Assembly (NCBI GenBank): GCA_905250885.1
Contig: CAJNOQ010000041.1
Location: 27,183-91,182, forward strand
Reading direction: 5' to 3'
Source of the DNA: Didymodactylos carnosus
Taxonomy: Eukaryota; Rotifera; Eurotatoria; Philodinida; Philodinidae
Length of the DNA: 64,000 nucleotides
This document shows, piece by piece, positions 37,398-50,190 of this stretch (positions are counted from its first letter, which is position 1; each line of letters begins with the position of its first letter). The position numbers and the translations under genes were made by a program. Below the pieces are notes generated by a model. The model was not told the DNA's origin, ran no database searches, and worked only from the letters and a program-made list of their open reading frames with translations.

Positions 37398-40300
37398 AAA
37401 TATCATCAATCATTATTATCTTAGATAACTACAATGTGAAACTCATAAAATTTGACATTTTCTTCTAACATACCTTTCTGATCTTTCGAATTCGCTGATG
37501 CTCCATGATCAAGCAGTAATTTTAATATGTCAACGGAACCGGCTAACGCCGCTTGATGCAATGATGCCATTCTAAAGAAAATAAAGATGAAACATATTAA
37601 GAATGATGTTCATGCATCTAGACTTCATATATGAATTATTATTATTTATTAGATTAATGCGCACATTCCAGATCACAAATTCAGAATGTAAACTAGAATT
37701 TTTTAGAAAGCAAAAAAGACAGAGAGTGAATCGTATGTAGACACATTTCACATTATATTTACAGATCAAAGATCAGAGTGTAATAATAAACATTATTTGT
37801 CTAGAAATGTAAGATATTAAGAACGTGATCTGACCATTATCAAATAAATTTTTTATCTAATTCTAATGATATTACCCTTTCATGTTTTATTAAAAGTTTC
37901 TGTTCAACACCATATCAATTCTATAATGAAATTTTTGCTTGTTTGCTAGTAGTGTTCTTAATTTTTATATCCGACATTTTTTAGTCAAATTTGAAAATAT
38001 CTTGTTGCTATTACTAATTGATTTTTTAAGTCTTCATAGAAAAACTTCTTTTTTTTTTTCCAGTTGTTAACTGAAAAAGAAATATTTATTTTATACGCGT
38101 TTTCTCCTTCCGGCAATGTTCATTTTCCTATTTTTCTTTCTTTTGAACAAAAGATCCCGTTATCTCTTTATTTTGAGTTGCATTAAATATATCCTTGGTA
38201 AATAATTAAGAAACATGTCATATTAGATTATGAATACATATATATTCTTTATCCTTCATTTTTTTTATAATTGATACACTAAAAACAGTATTATCCAATT
38301 AAAGTTCATTTGTATGAATAATTTATCATTATGACAACTTTACTATAAACATTTTGGTTAGTAGAAAAATAACTTAAAAAATTCATATGATGAAATTAAT
38401 CAAATATTTATTTTCATAAATAATAACATAGCCAAATTAGACATTTGTTTATTTTCAGATAATTTTTTTCGTGTTATCTTTTTATGAATGTATAAGATCA
38501 TGCACAATTGCTTTTGCCCAAAAAAAACATGTTATTGTTGTTCTTTTTTTTTTTGTACATCTTATTAGAGTGACACAATGTACAATTCTCAATCTGTCTT
38601 GTTGCTGATGTAATAACATCAAAACAAATGTAATCGAAAATCACCTCTTGATATGATCGATTACTATTATTAGAAAAATCACTCTAAAACAATGTGATCT
38701 AATATTTGAATGATAGACATTATGTATATTATTGCATCTATATACAAAACAGAAGAATTTTCTCTCACAGAACATCGCATGATACAACAATCTATCAAGA
38801 GCAATCTATTTTCTGTTAATGTCTTCTATATATACATAAGAAATGTAGAGGTGAAGGTTGATAAGTATTGTATGACTATTATTATTCTGAGGCCGATTAA
38901 TTACCTCTAAATGATAAAGTAGTAGACTGATATGCATTAAGGATGCTTAACAGAGGTGATTATGAATGATGTGGGCAGAATAGAAAAATGGCATTACAAT
39001 AGACTCCGCCCATACTCATACATAATTACCATTAGTACTTAACGATAGAAAAATCTGTTTTAAAAAACACTTTTTTTTTTTTCTCATTGCATTTCTGGTG
39101 TTAATACGTGATGAACATTGACTACACTCACCTTGCTATACTAAAATGAATTTTCACTGTTTCTCCCCCTTCTAAATTGGGATTAGACAAAAGTTTCTAA
39201 TAATTCATATTGATCTATTCAAGAACTCTTGATGAAAATTGTTTAAAGACAATCCAAGGTTAGTTTTGTAAATGTTCTTCGCATATAGTCAATTTGTACA
39301 CATTCGCTAATTAGTATAAATCTCAATGGAAATTGCTAATATAAATACGACATGTTCCTTGAATTATATCTGATTAAAAAGCACCATTATTAACTACCAA
39401 CGTTGTACATATATTTATATACAGTTGTTCACGCCACTAGAAGCTAAATAAAAGATTAATTGATATTGTACAATACAATCTCAAACACCGACTGACAAAT
39501 ACAACACATCTATAAATAAATTGTGTGCATATTTTTGGCTGAAGAGGAGCTATTATTCTAAAAGTATCAACAACAGAGCCGAACAATTAACTTCACCTGA
39601 TTCGGTTACTTTATTTTTTTTTAACACTTTTTTCATTTCTTGTTATGCACGTGTATATTAGAGAAGAAAATTGTGTGTAAGAAGTTTTAATCTGATATAT
39701 CTACTCAGCAATATTATATGTACCGATTATATCAGCGTCGGTAACAGTGATTTTCTCTTTTGTTCGTAGTGTGATGAAACTGACACTTTTAAAATTTATC
39801 TTCAATTTCATAAGATAATCATTTTTCGACTACTATGATAATAGTAAAAAAACGTTTTGAAAAAGAAGTGAAGTAAAAGTAAATCGTTGTCCAACTTTAT
39901 TATTTAGCGATATTTTTAAATAAATTTTTCTATTAAAAATTCTATTATGTTCAATGATTATTTATTCGAATAAATAATTCAAGCATATTTCTCTCTGAAT
40001 GTTGTGAAACACTCAATATTTGTCGTTACTAATACAATTTAGTTGGAATAATTGAATGACTGGAAAGAAACTACGAAACGTTTTCATAACAGATAGTAGT
40101 CAATATATAAATATCACAGACTTCACTTCAAATAACACTTACGTGTATTAAATTTTTCACTAAAAATATATCATTTAGTTTATATTTTCTTTATTAAAAA
40201 GAAATGATTTTGGTACCTAATAACTCACCTATCAAATTTAAGAATAAAAATAATATTTAAATTAAGACTCGAAAATATGAGCTGATATCAACCAATTGCA

Positions 40301-42207
40301 AAAATATTTAGTAGAAATTTTTAAAATTCTATTATTCTTGGTCACTATCGATGATTAAAAACGTAGAATAATTGAGTTTAACGTATCAATGTCAGATAAC
40401 AGAAACCATAAGGAGAGATTAAATTAACTAATTGTCCTATTTAAAAGCAATTTAATGATGATAAAATAATTTACTACTTCACGTTCATAGATGATCTATT
40501 TTCCAGTTTTATACAAAGAAAAAGAATTGAGATCAAGTAACATGAAGTTAGAACAATAACGATTTTTTTTTGTATTTGTCGGTTTTTTTCTTCACATCCT
40601 GATGCCATGAAAAATTGTTAAACGCATCTTTCACTCGATAGTTAGATGAATTGATGACAATGAAATGAGTGTACTTGTCAAAATAAAAGAAAGAAAAAAC
40701 TAATAATAAGCGGACGTTGGACTTCTTTTATTTCTTTGAAATTAAATAGATGGATTAATCATCGTGTGCTCTTAAAATATATTCTTTAGACTGTACATAT
40801 ATGTCTACACATCATTTTTTTTTGCGATCAATTTTTTTTAATTTTGAAAAACTATTGTAAAAACTCTAATTTTGTTCATGTAATAAAGTTTATCATCTAT
40901 CATCCTAGTTTGCACATATCAATCGTCTATAAAAATAAAAAAACTAAAACAAAAACAATCGGAAGTAAGTCACTTACGTTAAAAAGATTCAACTAACATC
41001 TAAATGTTTAGTAGTACAAACATCTTCATCCATCAAAAAAAAAAAGTTTTCTTTTATTTTCTCTTGCTTCCATGTCAATTTAATGTTTATTTAAGACAAT
41101 GAACAATTGTCTTGCAAATGATAGAGATTGATAAACTTGTGTATGTGTGTGTGTGTTAAGATTTTTTTATCGTGACTGAAAAAAATTTTTAGACCTATGA
41201 TCGATGTCTCTAAACTAAAAAAAGATCAGATAATTTGACAGAAAAATATTTTTTGACACTATAAAGAGAATTATCATATTGATCCTATCCACTAAATACA
41301 AAGAAAGAGTTTTCTAAAATTTTAAAAAGAAAATTAATTACTTTTCTTAAAATGACTCCTATTTATTGATTCATAGTAGATAGTCTTTTGTTTTGGTTAG
41401 ATATAATTCACTCTTACCTTAGAACTTCTTTTAAAAAAGTTTTGTTCAGTAAGAAAATTCTACAATAAGTTTTCTCGTTTTTATCTAAGATTATTCTTGT
41501 CTTATTATGATTATTCAATGAAGAAGAACGAAATTGATGTAATATCTATTAGAATAAAAAGAACCTTCCAAATTATCTTAAAGTTGCTAAAAACAAGGAC
41601 AAATTTCAAAACTCAAGGAAAAGATACTTGACATGGACATAAAATGAAAAGAATAGAGCGCTTTATTTGAAGACAAGTTATATGTCATAAATCTAATTTT
41701 TTCCCTCATAAAATTAGAATAACAACAACAACAAAAAAAAGAAATGAAGAAAATTGCATCATCGATAGATAGATCGATTGATCGATAGAGTCAATTATTT
41801 GTCATCATAAGTTGATGATACATTAAATTTTCATTTATTCAACACAATAGAATGATATTGAGGTTATTTCTATCAATACTCTAATGTACGTGTGACTTAT
41901 GACTTATAAAGAAAATAATAGGAAATAGTTTGACATCTTCTTAGAATGAATAAAATCAAAGAAGGATGGATGTCTAAAAGTTTGTAATGTTTGTAAGAAA
42001 ATTAATTTCTCCATAGTTAAGAGATTATTTTATAAAGAATTTTATTATACTTTTAAAATAATACTTTTAGAGAAACTTTCTTAATTAAAAATAATTTTTT
42101 TAAATTACAAAATATAAATTGATTTTAAGAGTTGTTAACACAACAGTAATGATAATAATATATACTCACTCATAGCCATTCTTATTTCGAACACCAAAAC
42201 ATAACAT
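30716..42207 (-). CDS. CASKIN: Caskin scaffold protein (ANK-SH3-SAM-SAM)
   Basis: Minus-strand exons: 42170-42207, 37474-37571, 35030-35175, 34591-34965, 34436-34536, 34279-34369, 34089-34213, 33700-33861, 33353-33636, 33056-33301, 32723-32992, 32454-32592, 32088-32394, 31498-32026, 30881-31404 and 30716-30818. All junctions are in phase. Order: six ankyrin repeats ([83 protein letters not shown]), an SH3 domain ([38 protein letters not shown]), a Ser/Asn-rich stretch, two SAM domains ([19 protein letters not shown] and [18 protein letters not shown]), a long Pro/Ser/Asn-rich region with polyQ, and the short conserved Caskin C-terminus ([17 protein letters not shown]). Caskins bind CASK and LAR-type receptor phosphatases and organise presynaptic and axon signalling. 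The first exon (12 codons ending NGY, then GA) is inferred from phase and a GTGAGT donor 4.6 kb upstream; the rest is firm. Confidence 0.93.
31326..31362 (-). repeat. Polyglutamine-coding CAA/CAG repeat in Caskin
   Basis: A trinucleotide run read as CAA/CAG on the minus strand encodes about 12 glutamines within the Caskin exon at 30881-31404. Its length probably varies between alleles. Confidence 0.85.
36298..36611. mobile_element. Fold-back element in a Caskin intron
   Basis: The left arm (gtcccaaatttctccgccat, later catagctaagacctgc, then cactacaacttaacagagcc) pairs with the right arm (ggcctctgttaagttgtag, atcttagctac, ggcagagaaatctgggatgg) over about 110 bases. It lies in the 2.3-kb intron between Caskin exons at 35175 and 37474, which is far longer than the gene's other internal introns. 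Confidence 0.65.
37367..37395. repeat. (TA)n microsatellite
   Basis: A pure run of about 13-14 AT units next to Caskin exon 2. Similar shorter (TA)n runs occur at about 42251-42270, 55900-55914 and 56350-56362. Confidence 0.85.
37572..42169 (-). other. Long first intron of Caskin (inferred)
   Basis: 4.6 kb of very AT-rich DNA with no supported exon on either strand. It contains a short (TG)n run near 41143 and many A or T homopolymers. If the first coding exon is correctly placed at 42170-42207, this is the gene's first intron. Regulatory elements may lie here, but none can be named. Confidence 0.45.
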
Positions 42208-44755
42208 CGTACTCAACTAGTCAGTCTTCTAACAAAAGAAAGTGCCCGTTTATATATATATATATATATGTATATAATTTAAACTAATTTATGAAAAATT
42301 TATTCAATTTATTAATTAATAAAAATAAACAAATATAAATATGTTTTGATTTATATAGTTAGTGATAAACTGTTAATGAGAAATCTCAATGTCGAAAAGA
42401 AACAAATTTGGATGAAACGTTCGTTCTTTTCTTTGTCTATCTTTGCTTTCTGAGAATGTAGAGAGAAAAAAGAAAGAAAAAAATAGATGAATATATACGT
42501 ATACAATCTTTTCCTCTCATTTATTTATTACATTAACTATCCTTAAGAAGACAAGAAATATTTTTTTTTTTTTTTTACTCTATAGAATAGTAAAAATTTT
42601 CAATTCTTGACCATTCAAAGTGGTTAATACGGAAATTTTAATATTCTTTTTCTTCATTCTAGAATAATAATCACCATCACTAACACTGGCAATTACGCGA
42701 CTTCCTTTTTACTTGATCTTCTGTTTTCTTCTTTTTTTTTTATTCTTAAGTACATTATATATAGACATTAATCTATTGGACGAAATAATAAGATTATAAA
42801 ATAAAAAATTTGAGAATCTATCGGATCTATATTATTACTGCTTCAAAAAGTGACTATTAATTTGCCAATTCATTTTTATACATTGAATAAAAGACAATTA
42901 TTATTCGAGAAAATATCGTTTGAGTATTTAATGCTTAAGTATTTTTTATAACTGACTAGAAACACTTTCAATCTATTAGACGCATTTTTATTATATTTCT
43001 TAAATCGATAATTTTTTATTATTATAAGTAATGACTATTAATTAGTCACACGAAGTTATCATAAATAGTAGTCTCGTTAATAGAGCGAAAATGTTTAACA
43101 TGTCTGTTCATTTAGAAATTTTAATATATAAAAACAAATATTTTGTATACTGATCATTCGACCCAAAATCAGTGTTTAAGAAATATTTGGATACAAATAG
43201 TCAAGTTGAAATCAATGATGATAATTTGCAGCATTTCACACAAAAAGTCTTTGCAATACATCATCTACAAATATCTGATTTGGATGGAAAATAAGTAGAC
43301 AATTAATTCATTCGAACTCAACCGTTTTGATATTGTTTCATTGGTTTCGAGATAGAAAAATATGTCAATTCTTTTTCCAACCTCAAATGCTATCTGTTGA
43401 TCGTTGAGATATGAACATAACTATAGTTAAACTGTTCATAACTTTAAAACACGAGAGTCTTTATGATAGCATTCATGAGAGATTATAACATTTCAAAGAA
43501 GATGAAGAAGTTCAAACTAAACAAGTTAGTAAATAGTAAACTTGATAGTCATGCCATGTTTCAATAAAAGGTTAATATTTCTTTCTCTCTGCAATTAGTA
43601 CGTATTTGTACATCAGTTTGACAATTGTCAATTACCAAAAGTGGAGTTATTCATCTAGTTTTATAGTTCTGCAAACTCAATTGGTAAGTTATTATTATAA
43701 AGAAATAATACAGACAACTCAGCTGTTGCATATGATCTGTTTTCTTAGCTTTCGTTATTATACGAGAAATTTGAGGTTATTGACAACTGTTCCTTTCCTT
43801 GTTATATACAAATATGATTAAACGAATACTGTGTATGCTTTAACAAAAAATTAATATGAATAACTACTCTGTACTGTATACTACCGTTGTAATAAAAAAA
43901 AGTTAACACTATTTCACATTATCATATACATATCGCGAAACAAGAAGATCATAACTATAATATATACTATTAAGATAAGAATTAATGACATAATCATATA
44001 ACAGAAGTAAAAAAAACATAATAAAGAGATCTATACAATGGAAAGATTAATGCCCAATATTAGTCGTAGTCCATATAGAAGACTAAACAAAAAAATCGTA
44101 ACGATGAAGTGGAACAATACTAATAAGTTCGATTTTATTTAATGATGAGAAAATTAGACAAACAGCGAAACTTTTCGTAAGTACGGATTGTCCAACTAAC
44201 ATTCTAACGTTGCAATTATACAGAGAAAACAACATTCTAGACCCATTTTTTATTTGAAACACGATCTTCCTATTAAGTTTACTGTGTTCATTTAGTTGTT
44301 TAGTTTAAATTCTATTCTTTTTCTTTGGATAATCTTCATCTGTGCAACTGAAAGCAGTTTGTTTAACATAAGCAATTAGTTGACTATTGAACTCAATGAT
44401 GACTGTTCAATTAAAATATTATTTTGTGCATGCATCATGAAACCATTGCTTAACTGCATAAGACAATGAAAATTTAATGGCTGGACAAATGCCATATAAT
44501 ATATTCGATGTTGTCTTGTGAAAATATGACCACGTTTTTATTTCTTTTTTTGTTAAAATATATACATATAATAATTGTAACGTTTGAAATTCTTCCTTCA
44601 ATATTTGCTGGAGAATCGACGCAAAAATTTTTGCTAAGTAGCTCTATGGTTTCGATGAATAACTACAAAAATTTGCTGAGCTACATAATTTTTTCAAATG
44701 AAGAGGAGGAGGAGGAGGAGGAGGCTATTCTCTTTCTTTTCACTCCTGATCAAAG
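42208..44755. other. No gene recognised; Caskin upstream region
   Basis: AT-rich, with a (TA)n run at about 42251-42270 and T homopolymers. It probably includes the Caskin promoter. A GGA/GAG trinucleotide run lies at about 44702-44724. No exon is supported. Confidence 0.4.
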
Positions 44756-45889
44756 CCGCTATAGAGTATTGTTCATCAATCTACAGTACATGTTTTATTG
44801 AAAATGTCATATTGTTTCGCTTCTTAATCTCTTCACCTCTTGTGTTTTTACTGTGTATATTTCTTGTGATCTCATAAAAAAGAAAAAAATCTTAAATTAC
44901 ACTACACATTGTAGTCACTGTATTTTTGGACAATTGTTCAACTAGCAGAAAATAGACCCATGTGTCGGGAATGGCGAGCTGTGTATCCGAAAGGTTTTCA
45001 TAATTTTATATTGAAACATAAAACTTCTACATGGATCATATTGCTTTGAGAGAGAGAGAAAATGTGTGTTTTACATTTATTTCGAAACTTTATATTTACA
45101 AATAAAAATAAAAAGAATTAGATAACTAATATTCAGGACGAATATTTCTTTCATTTTCTTGAACATTTGAACCATAACAATAATTTTCTTTGGAGTTTTC
45201 TAAATTCAAGATACAATGAATTCAGAATTTGAAACAATAAACTCCTTGATCAATATGTTACTATTTGTAATGTAATGAGGCAACCTGTAATTTAGCAAAC
45301 CACATTTTATAAAAAAAATAGAAGAAACAATTACCGTCTTTATATTAATAATGTAAATAAGTCATTCTACTAATATTTCCATTCCATTATTTTTGTTGGT
45401 TAGTAAAATGATCCTATCTCTACATGATTAGTGCCTTATAATTGATAGATGACAAACAAGAAGAGAAAAACAATACTGAGTAATCACTGATGATAGACTT
45501 GATCATACACATGCTTATCATTAAATTGTAGTTTTCTTTTTCTTTGTGAATATAAAGTTTCGAAATAAATTTAAAACACACATTTTCTCTCTCTCAAAGC
45601 AATATGATCCATGTAGAAGTTTTATGTTTCAATATAAAATTATGAAAACCTTTCGGATACACAGCTCGCCATTCCCGACACATGGATCTATTTTCTGCTA
45701 GTTGAACAATTGTCCAAAAATACAGTGACTACAATGTGTAGTGTAATTTAAGATTTTTTTCTTTTTTATGAGAGATCACAAGAAATATACACAGTAAAAG
45801 CACAAGAGGTGAAGAGATTAAGAAGCGAAACAATATGACATTTTCAATAGAACATGTACCGTAGATTGATGAACAATACCCTGTAGCGG
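44756..45889. mobile_element. Long near-perfect inverted repeat, arms about 360 bp
   Basis: The left arm (44756-45115) and right arm (45535-45889) are inverted copies with only a handful of differences, roughly 96-97% identical by eye. The left arm contains gtcgggaatggcgagctgtg and the right arm contains its complement cacagctcgccattcccgac. The spacer is about 420 bp. Neither arm has a recognisable gene. High identity means the repeat is young, or the arms are kept alike by gene conversion. Confidence 0.8.
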
Positions 45890-47579
45890 TATATTATGCA
45901 ATTATGTTGCTCATCAAATTTTTGCAGTTATTCATCTGACAAAAAATACTCTCTTCTCACAAACTTCATGTCGAAAAAAATGAAAATCTTAGGGAACCTT
46001 TCTGATTTAAGTTTAATCTAACGCATTATACTTAAATTGCGAAATGGAAGTGGACAAGACATTACCTAAAAAGAAACATCCATTGATGCACCTTGCCACA
46101 GGCACTGTAACACAATATTTCTCTACCAACCAACGAAATGCTCGCCTTTATGTACAAAAGTGACTCCAAAAGCGTTGGTCTATCGGATGACCCTATCTGA
46201 GAGATCTCAAACGTCATATTATATCACTACAATCACTCAAGAGACTGGGTCCAATTACAGAAAAGATCAATAGTTTATAGCTGTTTAATAACCTTCGATT
46301 GCACAATCGAACAACACAACAGACATTATAACAAAAGATTTTGCCATCTACAAAAGGAAAACTTTTTACGCCACTTACCCATTGTCATCGCAGAAGTTAA
46401 GATTCAACTTCTTCAGTGAAACTAAATCTAAAAAAATTAATATTTTTATATATTCACGACAACGGAAAAAACGTTTTCTTCAGCGATTCTCATCAATACT
46501 ACAAGTATGCGTTATATATGCCAGCACTCACTAACACGCAAAAGAATAGTCCATAGATCTGTGGACTAATCAATTGTTTAAAAAACCGCACAGAAAGTAT
46601 TATAGATCTATGAGTGTTACTATTTTTTGGATGTAAGAGGATGTTATTCGAGAATGTTAGATGTTTTCCATCATTTGACAGCATCACCAAACAATTTGAC
46701 GATGTTAATTTATGATGGAGTATTTGTAAAATACTGTTATTTTGAAAAATTTACAAATACTTCAATAATTGTAATCGTACTGAAAAATGTTTGACAGCTC
46801 TAATCAGCCTCAGCAAATAAAAATTAAAAAACGCAAGAACAAATGAACGATGTGAAAAAAGCGATTAAACTAAGCCTACAGAAGTGCAACAGACTCTCAA
46901 CACTCTTTATTCTGTGTCTACTTAATTTTCAAAGAAGTATGGATTTTCTTATATTGTGTTCTTATTGCGATAAAATGAGTAAGACAGGACGTAAAGTAAA
47001 CTGCTTACTTGTTTTTCCTGATCGGCATTTTGACAATATCCGTTGTACAGCACCAGTATTAGTGGATTTCACTGCTTCGAGCAATTCAGTTTCTCTTTTC
47101 ATTAAGAAAAACAATAGTTCCTAGAAAAAAGATAAATCATAGCTTTAACAAAATTTTTCCGATCTTATATGTTTTAGAATAAAAATGAGCACAATGAAAC
47201 ATTTTTTTTCCGTTTACTTCCTTTCAGCTTAGCTTTGGTTATAAAAAATGTAAAAAACAGGCGTAAGCTTCTTCTTAGCTGCCTCTAATTATTATCAAGC
47301 AATATACAATATTACGAAGGTAAATAAGGGTTATTTAAAAAATCAAGAGAATCGTCTCTTCTAAATTTTGGGCAAAAACGATGTCGTCTGATGTTAGGCA
47401 CATTGCTTTTCTAATCTCTGAATCCTCTTACTTGGCGCCCCTCATTATTATTAGCATATTTCATTTTTCATCTTTTGTCTAACGAAGAAATCGGGAAAGA
47501 AAAAACAATTTCTGACCAAAATTTTGCCCTAATGCTTTTCATTCTCTCACCCATGGGCAAAAAGGTCCTTTTGATGACA
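45890..47579. other. No gene recognised
   Basis: Mixed-composition intergenic DNA. A plus-strand open frame at 46843-47121 (93 residues, with CDKMSK and basic runs) has no known domain. No splice chain could be built. Confidence 0.3.
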
Positions 47580-47905
47580 ATTACGGTGTCATTACGCGTT
47601 ATTTACTGAATTACACGTTAATTTCGTTAAATAATAATCCATAATCATACGTTATCCTTTTACGACAGTTAACGCATAAACTTCGTAAAACATCAACGTG
47701 TGCTTATGTATGATTGAATTAACGGCAGTTATACATAAACGTCGTCAAAAAACAACGTGTAATTACCTAAGAGAGCATTTACGATAATTTACATATGATT
47801 TTCATTAAAAACTGATACATAATCACACACTATGTCTTTCTACGGCAGTTACACGTTAATTTCAATAAGTGATAACATGTAAACATAAATTTCTGCGAAT
47901 CTTTA
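47580..47905. repeat. Degenerate tandem repeat, period about 60 bp
   Basis: About five imperfect units. Each starts near acg(g/a)cagtta or acgataattta, continues with cataaac/ttcgt, and ends with (a)cacgtgt/cataatca-like words before the next start. Unit starts lie near 47664, 47722, 47782 and 47843, giving spacings of about 58-61 bases. The units differ by many substitutions, so the array is old. No gene overlaps it. Confidence 0.6.
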
Positions 47906-48912
47906 CAGGTTAACTGTCATGAGACATATAGAGTACTTATCTAGCAATAATCACTTACAGATAAAGAAATAAATAATAAAAGAAGTCGATTTGTACCAAT
48001 GGAAATTAAATTCTCTAACAAAGAACTCATTCTTTACTCACTTAAAAACAAATATATTTTTTGAAACAAAAATCGAAACTAACAACGCGTTAATGGTTAC
48101 ACAATATCAACTATTTTTCACAAAAAACTTTTGCCCATAGGCACTATCATATGAACGTTATAGCTGCGAGTTACACTATGCGCCAAATTCAAGCAAGGGA
48201 TAAGCTAACTCTACTGTACAGCTCACTCGCCATTTTTATTGTATCTGTTTGATGGGAACGGTTTTGATTGTATTAAAAATAAACCGATAGAAAACAAGCT
48301 TTGAACCTCTTATCTTCAGCCAGAACCGTAATACCATGACATGTGCTTTTTCTCTGTCCAAGAAATTGTTTGAGTTTTTGGATACAGTCAGAAACTGATT
48401 TTATTTGTTAGTTCATTTAACGATGAATCATTTGTTATACAACTCAATCATAGTCTCTAGAGACAGGAAAGCTACCGTCTATTTAGTTTAATAGTAACGA
48501 TGACAAAGCAGCTCTCAATTGTTACTCATAACTGTTTTTTAGCGTTACGCAAACTAAACAGTAACCGTCCTATTCCTACTAATCTCCTAATATGAGGGGC
48601 CATTGTAATAATACGACGTACATTTGCACAAACACAAACCATCACCGGAGTATTACATATTAATCGTCGAATAGTGTTAGTACGAATCAGAAACAATCTT
48701 ACGGATTGCGAAAACAATTGGTTCAATTGCACGTGCTAGAACACAAGCCTGACTGTAAGAATTCGATACGTTTTCCTGATTTTGACGTTTTCCGTTTGCA
48801 GGGATAATATAGAAGCCCTTTGCCTTCTATTTGCTGGAAAAGACCAACAACTTTTGAATTATTGAGAGGAGAACAACCTCAGCATCCTCGATGGTCGCGA
48901 CACTTCTAATAT
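47906..48912. other. No gene recognised
   Basis: Intergenic stretch. A minus-strand open frame at 48526-48732 shows no recognisable domain. Confidence 0.3.
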
Positions 48913-49552
48913 TTCCGGGTATTGCTAAAAGACGCGAACACCCACGAACACCCCAAATTAAAATCTGAGTTAGCCAATCGATAGAGCTCGTCGAGCTGAG
49001 TATAGCAACGCCTAATGAACACCCAAAAAAGTTTTTATAGTTTCGCTTTTTAAGCCTACATTTTGAATGAACACCCAAAGAAGAAAGGGTAAGAAGTTCT
49101 TACCTCTTATGAATTCTCTTATGAATTTGGTACACTTTTTTGGGTGTTCTTACTAAGAACACCCAAAAAAGTGTACCAAATTCATCTCCAGGTTATTCTG
49201 GGCTGTGGGTGAGATGTGGGTGAGCCTACCAGTACCTCACATCATCCCCACACCCACACCACACCCTCAGCCCAGAATAACCTGAAGATGCATTTGGCGT
49301 ACTTTTTTGGGTGTTCTTACCCTTTCTTCTTTGTGTTCGTAGGTGTTCTTTGGATGTGCGTAGGTGTTGGTGGATGTTCGTGGGTCTTCATTCAAAATGT
49401 ATGCTTAAAAAGCGAAACTATAAAAACGTTTTTGGGTGTTCGTTAGGCGTTGCTATACTCAGCTCGAAGAGCTCTATCGATTGGCTAACTCAGATCTTAT
49501 TTTGGGGGTGTTCGTGGATGTTCGCGTCTTTTAGCAATACCCAATATTTCCA
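48913..49552. mobile_element. Nested palindromic cluster rich in gggtgttc words
   Basis: The outer arms (from gggtattgctaaaagacgcg near 48917 to cgcgtcttttagcaataccc near 49543) are inverted copies sharing cgatagagctc and aaagcgaaactataaaaac. At the centre lie two further palindromes: a perfect one at 49121-49185 with 32-base arms (atgaatttggtacactt... around one central base) and one at 49189-49284 with 16-base perfect arms (caggttattctgggct). The words gggtgttc/gaacaccc recur many times, and tgtggg appears twice in tandem-like spacing in the inner loop. The right arm has an extra stretch of about 50 bp of ggtgttcg-like repeats. Confidence 0.7.
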
Positions 49553-49920
49553 AGTTTATTGTGTTGAAGGCAGACGTTAATGGTATAATAATTATCATTT
49601 AAACCATCATATGACTTCTAATAATGATAATACGCAAGCAGTGCAAGCATAGGAAGCGTTTCAAAATATATTCCGGTCGGTCACTCGGTTGCTGTTCTAA
49701 GAAGAGTAAAAAAAGGTAATGCACGAAATTTTCTTCGTAATTTCACTATTTCTCATCCATTTTTAACTCAACAAATCCGATATTAACTACGTTGATAGAG
49801 ACGGTAATTATGTACGCACTAGCGCAAAATAAATTTCTTGAAAATTTTTGTTGGCTTTCCAAATATATTCAAATGGGAGTCGAGTGGTTGTGATTGACTC
49901 TATTTACACCGTGTGGGGTA

Positions 49921-50190
49921 AAAAGAGTCAATCCATTCAAATACATGAAGATTTTTAAAAAGCATTCTAGCTCATTAACGATGAATGCTAATTAATTAAA
50001 AGTTATATCGTTGTGAAGCTCTACTCTCCCTCTATCGAACCATATAATTTTTGATCTTCATATCTGTTATCTTCATTAAGCTAATTACACCACACATGTG
50101 TCATTTTTTCAATTTTTGTCTTCGGAATAAAAAGCGTCACTCGTTCCTTTTAATGGGATTAAAAGAGTCAATCCGTTCAAATACATGGAG
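49921..50190 (+). repeat. 30-bp direct repeat 240 bp apart
   Basis: Positions 49921-49950 and 50161-50190 share aaaagagtcaatcc(a/g)ttc, then aaatacatg(a/g)ag, with two differences in 30 bases. No element between the copies is recognisable. Confidence 0.6.

Noticed and set aside
49201-49226. Internal telomere tract (tgtggg)
   Set aside because: Only two copies separated by gtgagat-like spacers; too few to call a telomeric array.
48827-49580. Two similar frames on opposite strands (HSKC.LKKRNYKN..GCSLGVAILSS)
   Set aside because: They are the two arms of one inverted repeat and change frame with it; no sign of selection for protein.
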